A model generated the notes under the pieces. It searched no databases, was not told where the DNA came from, and saw only the letters and a program-made list of their open reading frames with translations. Source: Chryseobacterium gleum (GTDB lineage Bacteria > Bacteroidota > Bacteroidia > Flavobacteriales_D > Sanyastnellaceae). From it: a DNA stretch of 64,000 bases. Location: NCBI GenBank assembly GCA_945874695.1, contig CAMCHP010000003.1, forward strand, positions 21,862-85,861. Reading direction: 5' to 3'. Of this stretch, positions 38,704 to 47,483 are shown in pieces. The position numbers and the translations under genes were made by a program. Numbering within the stretch: the first letter of the stretch is position 1; each line of letters opens with the position of its first letter.

Positions 38704-39122
38704 AGAGCGGTTGATTAAAGCGTTAAAACGAACAAACTACATGTCGATCAATGGGCTTAGACTCCAAAAAATGCTGAAGGTTTAATTGGGGCTGGTGAGG
38801 GGGCGAGGGGAGGATCGGTTTTTTCAATTGACCCAGTTACATACGATTCAATGGCCTATGCCAATCTGGCGTGACCAATGCTATCGCTGTTTGCTTACAA
38901 CGATATGCCGTTTTACCAACACAAATCATGAACAAATCGTGGCTCAAGACCGCCGCTATGCCGCTATTTCTGAACATTACACGTGGCTTTCAGCGAGGTA
39001 ATTGAAGTTAGCTTTCCAACCCGCGGTTTTGAAAATTACGTTGCTATTACGATTTCTACAGTATTGAATTACCGCAACTTACTTTTTCTTGTAACTTGTT
39101 ACCCGTGAAACGGCTCCCCCCT
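38704..39122. other. 419-bp divergent intergenic region without supported gene
   Basis: It lies between the peroxidase gene (minus) and the type B T9SS gene (plus). No perfect TAnnTTTG is seen; a near match, TAGTTTG (one spacer base short), lies upstream of the peroxidase. A 71-codon open frame at 38786 has no protein-like features. Confidence 0.45.
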
Positions 39123-42100
39123 ATGGCGCAGATTTACTTTGGTCGTAATTTTTGTTGCAACATACTGAAAACCGCGGGCATCGCACTGCTCGTGCTTTGC
39201 AGTGTGATGCAACATATTGCCTTGAACGCTCAAAACATCTGGCTGCGCCAAGGGGGTAGCCAAGCCAACGACGAGGCACTCGCAATTAGCCGGTGTGGCG
39301 CCGATCACGTGGTTACAACCGGTTACTTCAATCAGTCAGCAAGCTTCTGGGGTACCTCGCTTTCGAGCGCTGGGCTCCGTGATGTTATGGTCAATAAACT
39401 GCACGCCAATGGCACAGCCGAATGGTCAGTGCGCATGGGCGGTCCACAAGGCGACTTCGGTTCGGCCATCGCTTGCGACAATCAAGGGAACATCTTCGTT
39501 GCTGGAAGCTTCGCGGCAACTGCTCAGTTCGGACCAATCTCCATGACGGCCGTCGGCGATTCTTCAGATGTTTTTATTGTTAAACTCAATGCGGCCGGTG
39601 TGGTGCAATGGGCCCGCCAATGCGGTGGAGCAAGTGCTGATCGCGCAGGCGGTATTCACATCAATGCTGCGGGCGAAGTGGTTGTCGTTGGCCAGTTTCG
39701 TGGCAATGCAACCTTTGGCGCAGCAACGTTCAACAGCACAGGTTACGATTACGGCCCGGTGCCAAGCCTCGACGGTTTCATTGCCAAACTCTCAACCAAC
39801 GGCGATTGGATTTGGGCCAAACAAGCCGCTGCACCCGATGATGTTATTCTCACCGGGGTAACCCACGATGCCACAAACAATGTCTACTTCTGCGGTCAGT
39901 TCGGTGATGACCTTACCGTTGACATCTTTCACGCCAACACCGTTGAAAATGCGGGTTTACTCATGAAACTAAATTCGGCCGGCAGCGAACAGTGGTTCGT
40001 GAAGTTCGGTGCCGTGAATGTAGACCCCACAGGCTTGGCCATTACAAGCGATAATCACATTGTGGTGGGGGGCGATTTCCTCGGGCAACTCACTGTCACC
40101 CATACCGCTACCAGCACATATCCTGTGGGATCGGGCGATCACATCTTCGGGGCGCGATTTAATTTGAACGGACAGCTGCAATGGTTGACCAAGTACCGCA
40201 GCGATAACGAAATCAAGGCTACAGCCATCGCTGCCGGAAACAACGGTGAATGCTACCTCGCTGGAAACTTCAGATGCAGCTTTACCGACCTCGCCGACCT
40301 CTTAGGCGAACAGGCATTTTACAGCATGGGCTTTCGCGACATTTTCACCATTCGCCTCAACAGCGATGGCAGCTCACCCTGGCAACGCCACTACGCGGGT
40401 CCGCGCGACGTGCTCGCCAACGGGGCCGCCTTTGCAGCCGGTGAACGCGTAATGCTGGCCGGCGGATTCCAGTATGCGCTTAACGTGCCGGCAGGCACCA
40501 ACTATACCTCCTATTCACCCGACAATACACAACCGATGAATGTTGCGCCGGCACCGAATGCGGGCTTTGCCAACTGCGGCTACGATGATTACGGTACATT
40601 CCTCCGTGTGATTCATACCGGAGGGGTACTCAATACCACGCGAGAAATGTTCGTGACTTCATGTTACAGTACCGAGGCGCCGCTGCTCGATTACGTGTTG
40701 CGAGGGGTAGGGCAATGTGATTTTTCTTTTCCTGAATTCTGTGTTTTTCCGGTGCCTGAATGTGTTGACGAGATTGAGAGTTGTTTCAACCTACCCATTA
40801 CGTTTGAGGCTTACATGAATCTGAATTTGTCGAGTGGCCCGACTTTCAATTTCCAATGGTCGGCTAATGTGCCGAATCCATTAAACCCCACCACAGGTGG
40901 CACGGGCATTTACACCTTAGATTTGGTGCGCCTCGATGGTTGTATGTCCTTCAGCGATGATTTTTCATTCACCTTACTGCCCAATCCGCCGCCACCGCTG
41001 ATCACCGATAACCAAGGGGTCAACAATGCAGTTTCAAACACTACCGAAGTGGTGACCTGTGAAGAAGAGGTGGTTGTATCAGCTACCGGATGCGCCACCT
41101 GCACCGTTGAATGGTCTGGTTTTGGAACTTCAACCGCCACCATTTCTGAAACCGGTCTGCATTTCGCTTTGGCCACCGATGCGCAAGGCTGCACCACAGG
41201 CGCATTCATCGAAATTACGATCGACAGTGAGTTAGCCCTCCATGACACCACCAACCTTCAAGTCATTCCCTATTTCGCGGGCAATGATGTGGGCGGTGAC
41301 ACCATCACCATTTGCAACAATACCGAGATCTTTCCTGCCATCATTCCACAACCCCCATATTTCAGCGAAGACGAGTACATTGGTTCGTACGAGGGCGTGA
41401 TCTACTACGAGGTTTTCCTGAATGGGCAGCTGTTTTTAACCGATGAGAATTCAAGCGAATGGACCGCGCCATTTCTGATTACCGAAGAAGGGTATTACGA
41501 GATGTATGTCTACATTGCCGATTCGCTCGAGAATGAATGCGGCACATGGTCGCATAATGTAGGTCCGCTCTACAACCATTTCTGGGTTGAACTCTACGAT
41601 ACCCCACCAAACAACTTCAGTTGGTATGCTGAACCGCCTTTGCTCTGTCCGGGCGATACGGCAACGGTCTACCTCAGCGGCGCACAAACCTACCTGTTAA
41701 ACTTGGGTGATATTCTCGAATTGATCAACGACAGCACCTTCACGATAAACCAAGGCGTCGATTTCATTGTATCCGGTCAAACTGAAAGCGCCGAAGGGTG
41801 CGTGAATTCTATCCTGCAAACCATCTTGATACCCATGGTTGACCAACCTGAAGCGACGCTGCTGCCGTCGAATGGCGTGGTATGCCCTGGTGAATTCGTT
41901 GAACTCACAACAACCCCCGGAGAGGCCTACACCTGGGTCGGTCCGGGTGGAAACGTAGTTAGCACCAACCAAACCTTTGCGACCAACCAGCCCGGACAGT
42001 ACTCCTGCATCGTCGAAATTGGGCAATGTGTCGTTGAAACAAACATTGTTACCATCGCGCAGTACTTTGAACCTTACATTCTCTACTTGCCTGAACCTGA

Positions 42101-43688
42101 CCCCTGCGATCAAACACCCGTTAGCGTTGAAATCGTTACACCTTTCCCTGAAGGGGTGACGTGGGATCCCCAATTAAATTTCACGGGCGTTTCGGGCGTG
42201 ATCACCGAATACGGAAGCTATACCGTGCAGGCCATCGCATGCGGCATAACCACGCAAATTGAAATCGTATTACCCGTCTCCAACCTCACCACAAGCATCG
42301 TTGCGGCTCAGCCCGTTTTGTGTGTCGGTGAAGAAACCACGGTCACGGCCATCACCAATGGCGACGCGATCGTTTGGTCAACCGGGGCGGCGAATACGAA
42401 CGTAATTACAGTAAACACAACCGGTACTTATGCCTACACGGCTGTTGATGATTTGGGATGCACCTCAACCGCTTCGGTATGGGTTCAGGTTTTTGATCCG
42501 CAGCCGCCCGTTACCGCCGCCAATGCCGTGGCGTGCTTCAACGAACCGCTCACGCTTTCAGCCGATGCTGATTTCAACGTGTTTTGGTCCAGTGATGCGG
42601 CGGGCGAAGCCGTGCTCGCCAATGGACAATTCTACACTATTCCGGCCGTTGATGGGGCGTTTACGGTCTATGTGTTTCAACAACAGCAACAGTGCATCAG
42701 CGAGCCAACTTTAGTGTCAGTGGATGTGTCAATCGCTTCATTGCCCGTTGAAATCGTCGCAGGCGACAGCCTCTGTCTCGGAGGCGACTTCAGTTTAGCC
42801 GTTGTAAACCCCGCCGCTAACAATTACCTCTGGCAAACGGCTGGCGGCGAACTCTTGTCGGGCGGCGTTACGTTCAATATTGAAAATGCCCAGTTGACCG
42901 ATAGCGGCTGGTACAGCGCCACCGCGCAAGATGAGTTTTGCGCGAGTTCGTCTGATAGCGTGCAAATCATCGTATTCACGCCAGAACCGGTCGAGCTCGC
43001 CTTGGCGCCCGATGCCTTGTGCGAAGGCGATGTGCTCACCTTGTTTGCACCCCTAGCGGCTGATAGTTACAGCTGGGCCACGCCGAACGGCTTCGTAAAT
43101 GGCCCCGATTTGCTCATCACCAATCTCACGCAGGCCGATGCTGGCGATTACCTCCTGAGCGTAACTGGTGCTGAATGCACGTATGTTTTCGCGCCTCACA
43201 ACGTGTTCGTTGGCACCTACCCCGATTTCGCGCTCGATGCCGATCTTCCTGAATGCGTGGGGCCCGCCTTGCGCATCACCGTTGAAGGCGACTTCGACGA
43301 ATTCGAATGGAGCACCGGCGATACCGACGACCAAATTTGGATCATCGAACCCGGAACCTACAGCCTTACCGCTTCAAATTACCCCGGATGTGCAACCACC
43401 CGCGCGATTGAAATTGTCGAGATTGACTGCGATGAAGCCTTTTTCAATGTCTTTACGCCCAATTACGACGGCGTGAACGACTACGTCGATTTTGCCCTCC
43501 ACCCGGTGAAGTTTCAGCGCGTTTACATCTACAACCGCTGGGGTACACTCATTGAAGAGCTGCAAGCGCCCCGTTTGCAATGGTACGGCGGTTCAAGTTC
43601 AGGCGAAGACCTCAGCGATGGCGTGTACTATTGGGTAGGGCAGGGCATTACCAAAGAATTGCACGGGAGCATTTATATACGGCGTTAA
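39123..43688 (+). CDS. Giant secreted protein with SBBP-type and Ig-like repeats and T9SS type B C-terminal domain
   Basis: The 1521-aa protein has a signal peptide (ILKTAGIALLVLCSVMQHI, ending near residue 37, NAQ). The N-terminal 480 residues contain repeated blade-like motifs (GNIFVAGSF, GEVVVVGQF, NNVYFCGQF, NHIVVGGDF, GECYLAGNF) typical of SBBP/beta-propeller repeats. Residues about 530-1430 are Ig-like or PKD-like beta modules with paired Cys (VCPGEFVELTTTPG, LCVGEETTVTAI, LCEGDVLTLFAP). The end has FNVFTPNYDGVNDYV and VYIYNRWGTLIEEL, the gliding-motility-associated type B sorting domain. A cell-surface or matrix protein is likely. Start at 39123 fits the signal peptide better than the frame start at 39096. 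Confidence 0.87.
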   Translation: MAQIYFGRNFCCNILKTAGIALLVLCSVMQHIALNAQNIWLRQGGSQANDEALAISRCGADHVVTTGYFNQSASFWGTSLSSAGLRDVMVNKLHANGTAEWSVRMGGPQGDFGSAIACDNQGNIFVAGSFAATAQFGPISMTAVGDSSDVFIVKLNAAGVVQWARQCGGASADRAGGIHINAAGEVVVVGQFRGNATFGAATFNSTGYDYGPVPSLDGFIAKLSTNGDWIWAKQAAAPDDVILTGVTHDATNNVYFCGQFGDDLTVDIFHANTVENAGLLMKLNSAGSEQWFVKFGAVNVDPTGLAITSDNHIVVGGDFLGQLTVTHTATSTYPVGSGDHIFGARFNLNGQLQWLTKYRSDNEIKATAIAAGNNGECYLAGNFRCSFTDLADLLGEQAFYSMGFRDIFTIRLNSDGSSPWQRHYAGPRDVLANGAAFAAGERVMLAGGFQYALNVPAGTNYTSYSPDNTQPMNVAPAPNAGFANCGYDDYGTFLRVIHTGGVLNTTREMFVTSCYSTEAPLLDYVLRGVGQCDFSFPEFCVFPVPECVDEIESCFNLPITFEAYMNLNLSSGPTFNFQWSANVPNPLNPTTGGTGIYTLDLVRLDGCMSFSDDFSFTLLPNPPPPLITDNQGVNNAVSNTTEVVTCEEEVVVSATGCATCTVEWSGFGTSTATISETGLHFALATDAQGCTTGAFIEITIDSELALHDTTNLQVIPYFAGNDVGGDTITICNNTEIFPAIIPQPPYFSEDEYIGSYEGVIYYEVFLNGQLFLTDENSSEWTAPFLITEEGYYEMYVYIADSLENECGTWSHNVGPLYNHFWVELYDTPPNNFSWYAEPPLLCPGDTATVYLSGAQTYLLNLGDILELINDSTFTINQGVDFIVSGQTESAEGCVNSILQTILIPMVDQPEATLLPSNGVVCPGEFVELTTTPGEAYTWVGPGGNVVSTNQTFATNQPGQYSCIVEIGQCVVETNIVTIAQYFEPYILYLPEPDPCDQTPVSVEIVTPFPEGVTWDPQLNFTGVSGVITEYGSYTVQAIACGITTQIEIVLPVSNLTTSIVAAQPVLCVGEETTVTAITNGDAIVWSTGAANTNVITVNTTGTYAYTAVDDLGCTSTASVWVQVFDPQPPVTAANAVACFNEPLTLSADADFNVFWSSDAAGEAVLANGQFYTIPAVDGAFTVYVFQQQQQCISEPTLVSVDVSIASLPVEIVAGDSLCLGGDFSLAVVNPAANNYLWQTAGGELLSGGVTFNIENAQLTDSGWYSATAQDEFCASSSDSVQIIVFTPEPVELALAPDALCEGDVLTLFAPLAADSYSWATPNGFVNGPDLLITNLTQADAGDYLLSVTGAECTYVFAPHNVFVGTYPDFALDADLPECVGPALRITVEGDFDEFEWSTGDTDDQIWIIEPGTYSLTASNYPGCATTRAIEIVEIDCDEAFFNVFTPNYDGVNDYVDFALHPVKFQRVYIYNRWGTLIEELQAPRLQWYGGSSSGEDLSDGVYYWVGQGITKELHGSIYIRR

Positions 43689-43711
43689 TAGCTGAAATTG
43701 TGGGGTTTAGG

Positions 43712-43735
43712 TTTCGGCCTAAACGGCCGGATGGG
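43712..43735. repeat. Dispersed hairpin element, copy 11 (intergenic)
   Basis: TTT, arm CGGCC, loop TAAAC, arm GGCCG, GATGGG. It lies 24 bp after the stop of the type B T9SS gene and might serve as a transcript end. Confidence 0.85.
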
Positions 43736-43783
43736 CGAGCGCCTAATTTGCAACGGCAAGTGTTGAAAGATTCTCAAATTACA

Positions 43784-43815
43784 TTTGGAATTCCGAAACT
43801 ACACACTTATCTTTG
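43784..43815 (+). promoter_or_regulatory. Full Bacteroidota promoter for rpmH (TTTG-N20-TATCTTTG)
   Basis: TTTG at 43784-43787, a 20-bp spacer and TATCTTTG at 43808-43815 match the consensus for the primary sigma factor of this phylum. The start codon follows 36 bp later. Confidence 0.8.
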
Positions 43816-43850
43816 CGCTCCCTTTGTGAAAAGGTATAACATAGACGATC

Positions 43851-44018
43851 ATGAAAAGGACATTTCAACCTTCGAAGCGCAAGCGCCGCAACAAACATGG
43901 ATTCCGCAACCGTATGGAAAGTGCGAACGGACGTCGCGTGCTTGCTGCCCGCCGCCGCAAAGGCCGTAAGAAACTCACTGTTTCTGACGAGCGCCGCCAC
44001 AAAGGCATCGAGCGTTAA
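43851..44018 (+). CDS. rpmH: 50S ribosomal protein L34
   Basis: The 55-aa basic protein starts [18 protein letters not shown] and continues with [15 protein letters not shown] and [12 protein letters not shown], the standard L34 sequence. It has a slightly longer C-terminal tail (ERRHKGIER) than the usual 44-52 aa. A consensus promoter precedes it and a strong terminator follows, so it is monocistronic here. The neighbouring dnaA, rnpA or yidC genes often found with rpmH are absent, as is common in Bacteroidota. Confidence 0.97.
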   Translation: MKRTFQPSKRKRRNKHGFRNRMESANGRRVLAARRRKGRKKLTVSDERRHKGIER

Positions 44019-44056
44019 GCGACGTTAGTCAACCGCTCCTTTTCTTACAATACTGC

Positions 44057-44083
44057 AAAAGCCCTCCCGAAAAGAGGGCTTTT
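44057..44083 (+). terminator. Rho-independent terminator after rpmH
   Basis: The arms AAAAGCCCTC and GAGGGCTTTT pair perfectly around CCGAAAA. The T-rich 3' arm and A-rich 5' arm allow function in both directions. Confidence 0.88.
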
Positions 44084-44087
44084 CGCG

Positions 44088-44132
44088 TTGTAGTCGGTAG
44101 CGAAGCTCCTTCGTGGCGCTTCGCGCCTACAA
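44088..44132. other. Long imperfect hairpin at the 3' end of the phosphopantetheinyl transferase gene
   Basis: Outer arms TTGTAG/CTACAA and inner arms GCGAAGC/GCTTCGC pair, separated by a short internal loop. It overlaps the stop codon of the minus-strand gene and lies just after the rpmH terminator. Confidence 0.5.
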
Positions 44133-44741
44133 TGCAACTACAACCCATTGATTTAGTAAGCGAAATACACGCAAGTGATGGAGGCGACGTACGCCCCGAT
44201 GCGTCACTTCAGCTTGAAGTTCTGATGCCCCTATTGCAAAACGCGCAATGCGTATGCCCTCCGCAAAGGGGAGGTCTTCGCCGTAACACTTGAAGAGGGC
44301 TTCTTTGGCGCTCCAAAGCAAGGTGATGTAGCTCAACTCATCCGTTGAGGCGGCGGCATCAGCCAACTCTTCTGCATGGGCAAACCGCTCCTTTATTTTC
44401 AAAAGTTTGGGATGGTTCGATTGAATGTCCATCCCGGCGTTAGCCGGATGAACCAATACCCCCGCCAGTGGTAAACAATGGCTAAACGAGAGTTCTTGGC
44501 TTGCTAAACGCGGCTTGCCCGATGGCGCGTACAGTACCTCCTCGGTAATCGCTAATCCGGTTCGTAAGGCCCAGCGTGATGCAAGCCACTCGTGCTGCCG
44601 TTTTTCATTTGCGCAGCGGGCATACTCGCCCGAATCGGCTGCGGGCCATGTTTCAGGCAGTATCGCGTCGTGTGTGGCTTCAAATTGCCAAAACGCCAAC
44701 CGGTGACCCTCGGGCCAAACCATGCTACAAATCAATCCCAT
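44127..44741 (-). CDS. 4'-phosphopantetheinyl transferase superfamily protein
   Basis: The 204-aa protein has the Sfp/AcpT-type motifs: HCLPLAGVLVHPANAGMDIQ (the GxDI/V-E/Q Mg site in AGMDIQ, about residue 104) and LLWSAKEALFKCYGEDLPF (WxxKEAxxK, about 145). It loads the phosphopantetheine arm of coenzyme A onto a carrier protein. The metal-site acidic residue is Gln here (DIQ) rather than the more usual Glu, as in some family members. A hairpin-element copy (44430-44450) encodes HPANAGM immediately before this motif. Start could also be Met at 44723. Confidence 0.83.
   Translation of the reverse strand: MGLICSMVWPEGHRLAFWQFEATHDAILPETWPAADSGEYARCANEKRQHEWLASRWALRTGLAITEEVLYAPSGKPRLASQELSFSHCLPLAGVLVHPANAGMDIQSNHPKLLKIKERFAHAEELADAAASTDELSYITLLWSAKEALFKCYGEDLPFAEGIRIARFAIGASELQAEVTHRGVRRLHHLRVFRLLNQWVVVAL
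44430..44450. repeat. Dispersed hairpin element, copy 12 (phosphopantetheinyl transferase gene)
   Basis: CATC, arm CCGGC, loop GTTA, arm GCCGG, ATG. The outer CAT/ATG also pair. It is read as HPANAGM on the coding strand. Confidence 0.6.
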
Positions 44742-44745
44742 GTAC

Positions 44746-44753
44746 CAAAGTTA
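44746..44753 (-). promoter_or_regulatory. -7 box TAACTTTG upstream of phosphopantetheinyl transferase
   Basis: A perfect TAnnTTTG on the minus strand ends 4 bp before the ATG at 44741, predicting a leaderless transcript or use of the later start at 44723. Confidence 0.45.
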
Positions 44754-44848
44754 CACGACAATGAACATTCAACGGCTTTACTTGTCTGTGTATGCGAACT
44801 TTCGATCGTTCAAAAATGCAGTGCGCAGGCGGTCTCGTCTGAAAATTG

Positions 44849-44856
44849 TATCTTTG
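44849..44856 (+). promoter_or_regulatory. -7 box TATCTTTG upstream of ahcY
   Basis: A perfect TAnnTTTG lies 40 bp before the ahcY ATG. No TTTG is evident at the normal -33 spacing. Confidence 0.55.
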
Positions 44857-44896
44857 CAGTCTGAATTTCAAGCAGTAGCAATCTCGATAACACGAT

Positions 44897-46216
44897 ATGA
44901 GTATCACAACACAACAACAAGTGCTTCCGTACAAGGTGAAAGACATCACCCTCGCAGACTGGGGCCGCAAAGAAATCCGCCTCGCTGAGGCTGAAATGCC
45001 AGGATTAATGGCACTCCGTGAAGAGTACGGCGCAAAGAAGCCACTCAAAGGAGCGCGAATTGCCGGTTGCTTGCACATGACCATTCAAACGGCTGTGCTT
45101 ATTGAAACTTTGATTGAACTTGGTGCCGACGTACAATGGTCGTCGTGCAACATTTTCTCAACCCAAGACCACGCTGCAGCAGCTATCGCCGCAGCTGGAA
45201 TTCCCGTTTACGCGTGGAAAGGCATGACTGAAGCAGAGTACGAGTGGTGCATTGAGCAAACCTTGTATTTTGGCGAAGACCGTCTTCCTTTGAATATGAT
45301 TCTCGACGACGGGGGCGACCTTACAAATGTCGTTCTTGATCAATACCCAGAAATTGCGAAAGGTGTACGCGGCATCTCTGAAGAAACAACGACAGGCGTA
45401 CTTCGCTTGTATGATCGCGTGAAAAACGGCACACTTCCGATGCCAGCAATCAACGTGAACGATTCGGTAACCAAGTCGAAGTTCGACAACAAGTACGGTT
45501 GCCGTGAATCGTGTGTTGATGCAATTCGCCGCGCTACCGATATCATGATGGCTGGTAAAGTTGCCGTGGTAGCCGGGTATGGCGATGTGGGCAAAGGTTC
45601 AGCTGAGTCATTGCGCAATGCGGGTTGCCGTGTGATCGTAACTGAAATCGATCCAATTTGTGCGCTTCAGGCGGCAATGGACGGTTATGAAGTAAAGCGA
45701 ATGATCGATGCGGTGCAAGAAGCCGACATTGTAATTACTGCAACTGGTAACAAAGACATCATCCTCGGTCGTCACTTCGAAGCGATGAAAGACAAAGCCA
45801 TCGTGGCGAACATCGGCCACTTCGACAATGAAATCGACGTAGCTTGGTTGAACAAAAACCACGGGCATACCAAAGACACCATTAAGGCGCAGGTTGATCA
45901 GTACACCATCAACGGCAAAGACATCATCTTGTTGGCTGAAGGTCGTTTGGTAAACCTCGGCTGTGCAACAGGTCACCCATCATTTGTAATGTCGAGCTCG
46001 TTCACGAACCAAACCATCGCACAAATCGAGCTTTGGAACAACAACGATGCATACAAGAATGATGTATACGTGCTTCCAAAACACCTCGATGAGAAGGTTG
46101 CGCGCTTGCACCTTGCAAAAATCGGTGTGGTGCTCGAAGAGCTCACCGATGACCAAGCGAAGTACATTGGCGTTCCGAAGAACGGACCGTTCAAGAGCGA
46201 CGCTTACCGCTACTAA
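44897..46216 (+). CDS. ahcY: Adenosylhomocysteinase
   Basis: The 439-aa cytosolic enzyme reversibly hydrolyses S-adenosylhomocysteine to adenosine and homocysteine, keeping methylation reactions running. It begins [16 protein letters not shown], with [27 protein letters not shown] (about residues 78-92), [27 protein letters not shown] (substrate loop), the NAD site [16 protein letters not shown] (about 223-238), GHFDNEIDV and the C-terminal [18 protein letters not shown]. Length and motifs are normal. It is monocistronic, with a terminator after it. Confidence 0.98.
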   Translation: MSITTQQQVLPYKVKDITLADWGRKEIRLAEAEMPGLMALREEYGAKKPLKGARIAGCLHMTIQTAVLIETLIELGADVQWSSCNIFSTQDHAAAAIAAAGIPVYAWKGMTEAEYEWCIEQTLYFGEDRLPLNMILDDGGDLTNVVLDQYPEIAKGVRGISEETTTGVLRLYDRVKNGTLPMPAINVNDSVTKSKFDNKYGCRESCVDAIRRATDIMMAGKVAVVAGYGDVGKGSAESLRNAGCRVIVTEIDPICALQAAMDGYEVKRMIDAVQEADIVITATGNKDIILGRHFEAMKDKAIVANIGHFDNEIDVAWLNKNHGHTKDTIKAQVDQYTINGKDIILLAEGRLVNLGCATGHPSFVMSSSFTNQTIAQIELWNNNDAYKNDVYVLPKHLDEKVARLHLAKIGVVLEELTDDQAKYIGVPKNGPFKSDAYRY

Positions 46217-46233
46217 GCATTGAATAGCTATAG

Positions 46234-46265
46234 AAAAGCCCGGTCGTGAGATCGGGCTTTTTTTT
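46234..46265 (+). terminator. Rho-independent terminator after ahcY
   Basis: The arms AAAAGCCCG and CGGGCTTTT pair, extended inside by GTC/GAT with one G-T pair, and are followed by TTTT. Confidence 0.9.
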
Positions 46266-46285
46266 GTACGAGTAATAGGTATCTT

Positions 46286-46386
46286 AATTTGAAACCCGCA
46301 AAGCAGGCAAGTTTCGAAGCCTCGATCACCCGATCGAGCTTCAATAAAATAAATTGGCTGTTAATTTGAAACCCGCAAAGTAGGCG
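46286..46386. repeat. Direct repeat around the 3' end of the Rieske-like gene
   Basis: A 22-bp block starting TTAATTTGAAACCCGC occurs near 46286 and again near 46361 with one mismatch. The second copy is the last codons and stop of the minus-strand gene. A small hairpin (CTCGATC/GATCGAG) lies between them. Confidence 0.75.
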
Positions 46387-46789
46387 GATTCCAAAACGTA
46401 TTGTATTGCTGCAAGGGCAATTCAGCCGGTCCTGTTGAAACCGATCCGTCAATAATCAACCATTGCGACGCAGAGCACGGATCGCTGATCAAAATATTGT
46501 CTTCACCTACCGTCACCTGACAACCATCTTCGATGTTGTAGGTGCTGTGGCGATCGAAGGCCATGAACTCGTCGTTATTCAGGCGGTAAATAATAATACC
46601 CCGCGAACCGCCGCTGACGTATAACCAACCCGAAGGTGCATTCAACGCTTGGTAAGCCGGCAAGTTGATGTTGATTTCAAATTCGACTGGAACGTACGGC
46701 ACAACGTTGTCGCGGTTGCAACGTGCGCCCAAGGTCGTCATCAAAACGACTGCTGCCCATCCAAAATATTTCGCGCGTGTCATCGTCAC
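46361..46789 (-). CDS. Rieske-like lipoprotein with degenerate cluster ligands
   Basis: The 142-aa protein has a lipoprotein-type N-terminus (YFGWAAVVLMTTLGARC, Cys near residue 24). Its core resembles Flavobacteriia proteins with a Rieske-type fold: GSRGIIIYRLNNDEFMAFDR, a region with single Cys in EDGCQVTV, and ISDPCSASQWLIIDGSVSTGP leading to LPLQQYNTF. The pairs Cys-x-His and Cys-x2-His needed to bind a 2Fe-2S cluster are not present; only two Cys remain, so no cluster is expected. It lies 13 bp downstream of tsaB and is probably the last gene of that operon. Confidence 0.6.
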   Translation of the reverse strand: MTMTRAKYFGWAAVVLMTTLGARCNRDNVVPYVPVEFEININLPAYQALNAPSGWLYVSGGSRGIIIYRLNNDEFMAFDRHSTYNIEDGCQVTVGEDNILISDPCSASQWLIIDGSVSTGPAELPLQQYNTFWNPPTLRVSN

Positions 46790-46802
46790 GAAGATACAAC
46801 GA

Positions 46803-47483
46803 TCAAATCACTTTCTTTGGTGTGCCCGCGATGAAGTCTTTTAAATAGTAGGGCTCAAACTGAGCGAGATCAACCGTACATCCCGCCGTTAGGCGGAGAA
46901 CACCTAAATCAACCATAGCGGCTGCGCTGGGCAATACATCAGTTAAATAGTCGATGTTCGAATGCCCGAAAATGGCCTGTGCTTTGTTTGCACCATCGCC
47001 AAACACCAATACACGCTGGCCTTCGGTGAAGAGCGGTGTGTGAGGCTCATCGAGAATGACGGCGCGTACAGCCTGAATTTCAGTGCCATCGGCTTGGTAA
47101 CTGGCAGCGTACACTTCCATCCGGCGGGCATCAAGCATCGGCACGTAACAATCGTAGCCGGGGTGCTTGGCGGCTACGCCGGCCGCAAAATGCTCAAGGG
47201 TAGGAATGGCCAGCAAGGGCACATTCAAGGCCATGGCCAAGCCTTTCGCCGCGGCAACACCAATGCGCAAACCCGTATACGATCCGGGGCCTTCGCTCAC
47301 TGCCACGGCTGCAATGTCGGCCTGATTCGTAGTTTCTAAGAGCGCTTGCACGAGCTCATGCAGGGCTTCGGCATGCACAAAGTGGCTGGCCTGGATTTCA
47401 CGCACATCTGCCGTGGCGCTGTGTGTGCCCAATGCCACTGAGCAATTCAAAGTTGCCGTTTCGAGGCAGAGCAGCTGCGTCAT
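46803..47483 (-). CDS. tsaB: tRNA threonylcarbamoyladenosine biosynthesis protein TsaB
   Basis: The 226-aa protein starts LLCLETATLNCSVALG (residues 4-19), contains VSEGPGSYTGLRIGVAAAKGLA (split: EGPGSYTGLRIG at about 64) and VPMLDARRMEVYAASY (about 112), and ends FEPYYLKDFIAG. It is the dimerisation partner of TsaD in making t6A37 in ANN-decoding tRNAs. Length is normal. A hairpin-element copy (46879-46899) encodes LRLTAGC in the variable region before the last conserved strand, without lengthening the protein visibly. It overlaps the HlyD-type gene by 4 bp. Confidence 0.93.
   Translation of the reverse strand: MTQLLCLETATLNCSVALGTHSATADVREIQASHFVHAEALHELVQALLETTNQADIAAVAVSEGPGSYTGLRIGVAAAKGLAMALNVPLLAIPTLEHFAAGVAAKHPGYDCYVPMLDARRMEVYAASYQADGTEIQAVRAVILDEPHTPLFTEGQRVLVFGDGANKAQAIFGHSNIDYLTDVLPSAAAMVDLGVLRLTAGCTVDLAQFEPYYLKDFIAGTPKKVI
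46879..46899. repeat. Dispersed hairpin element, copy 13 (tsaB)
   Basis: On the coding strand: TCT, arm CCGCC, loop TAAC, arm GGCGG, GATG. It is read as LRLTAGC. Confidence 0.65.

Noticed and set aside
38786..39001. 71-codon open frame in the divergent region
   Set aside because: Composition is not protein-like and there is no promoter or ribosome-binding context.
43580..43969. 129-codon plus-strand open frame across rpmH
   Set aside because: Overlaps the end of the T9SS gene, the rpmH promoter and rpmH in other frames; rpmH is clearly the real gene.
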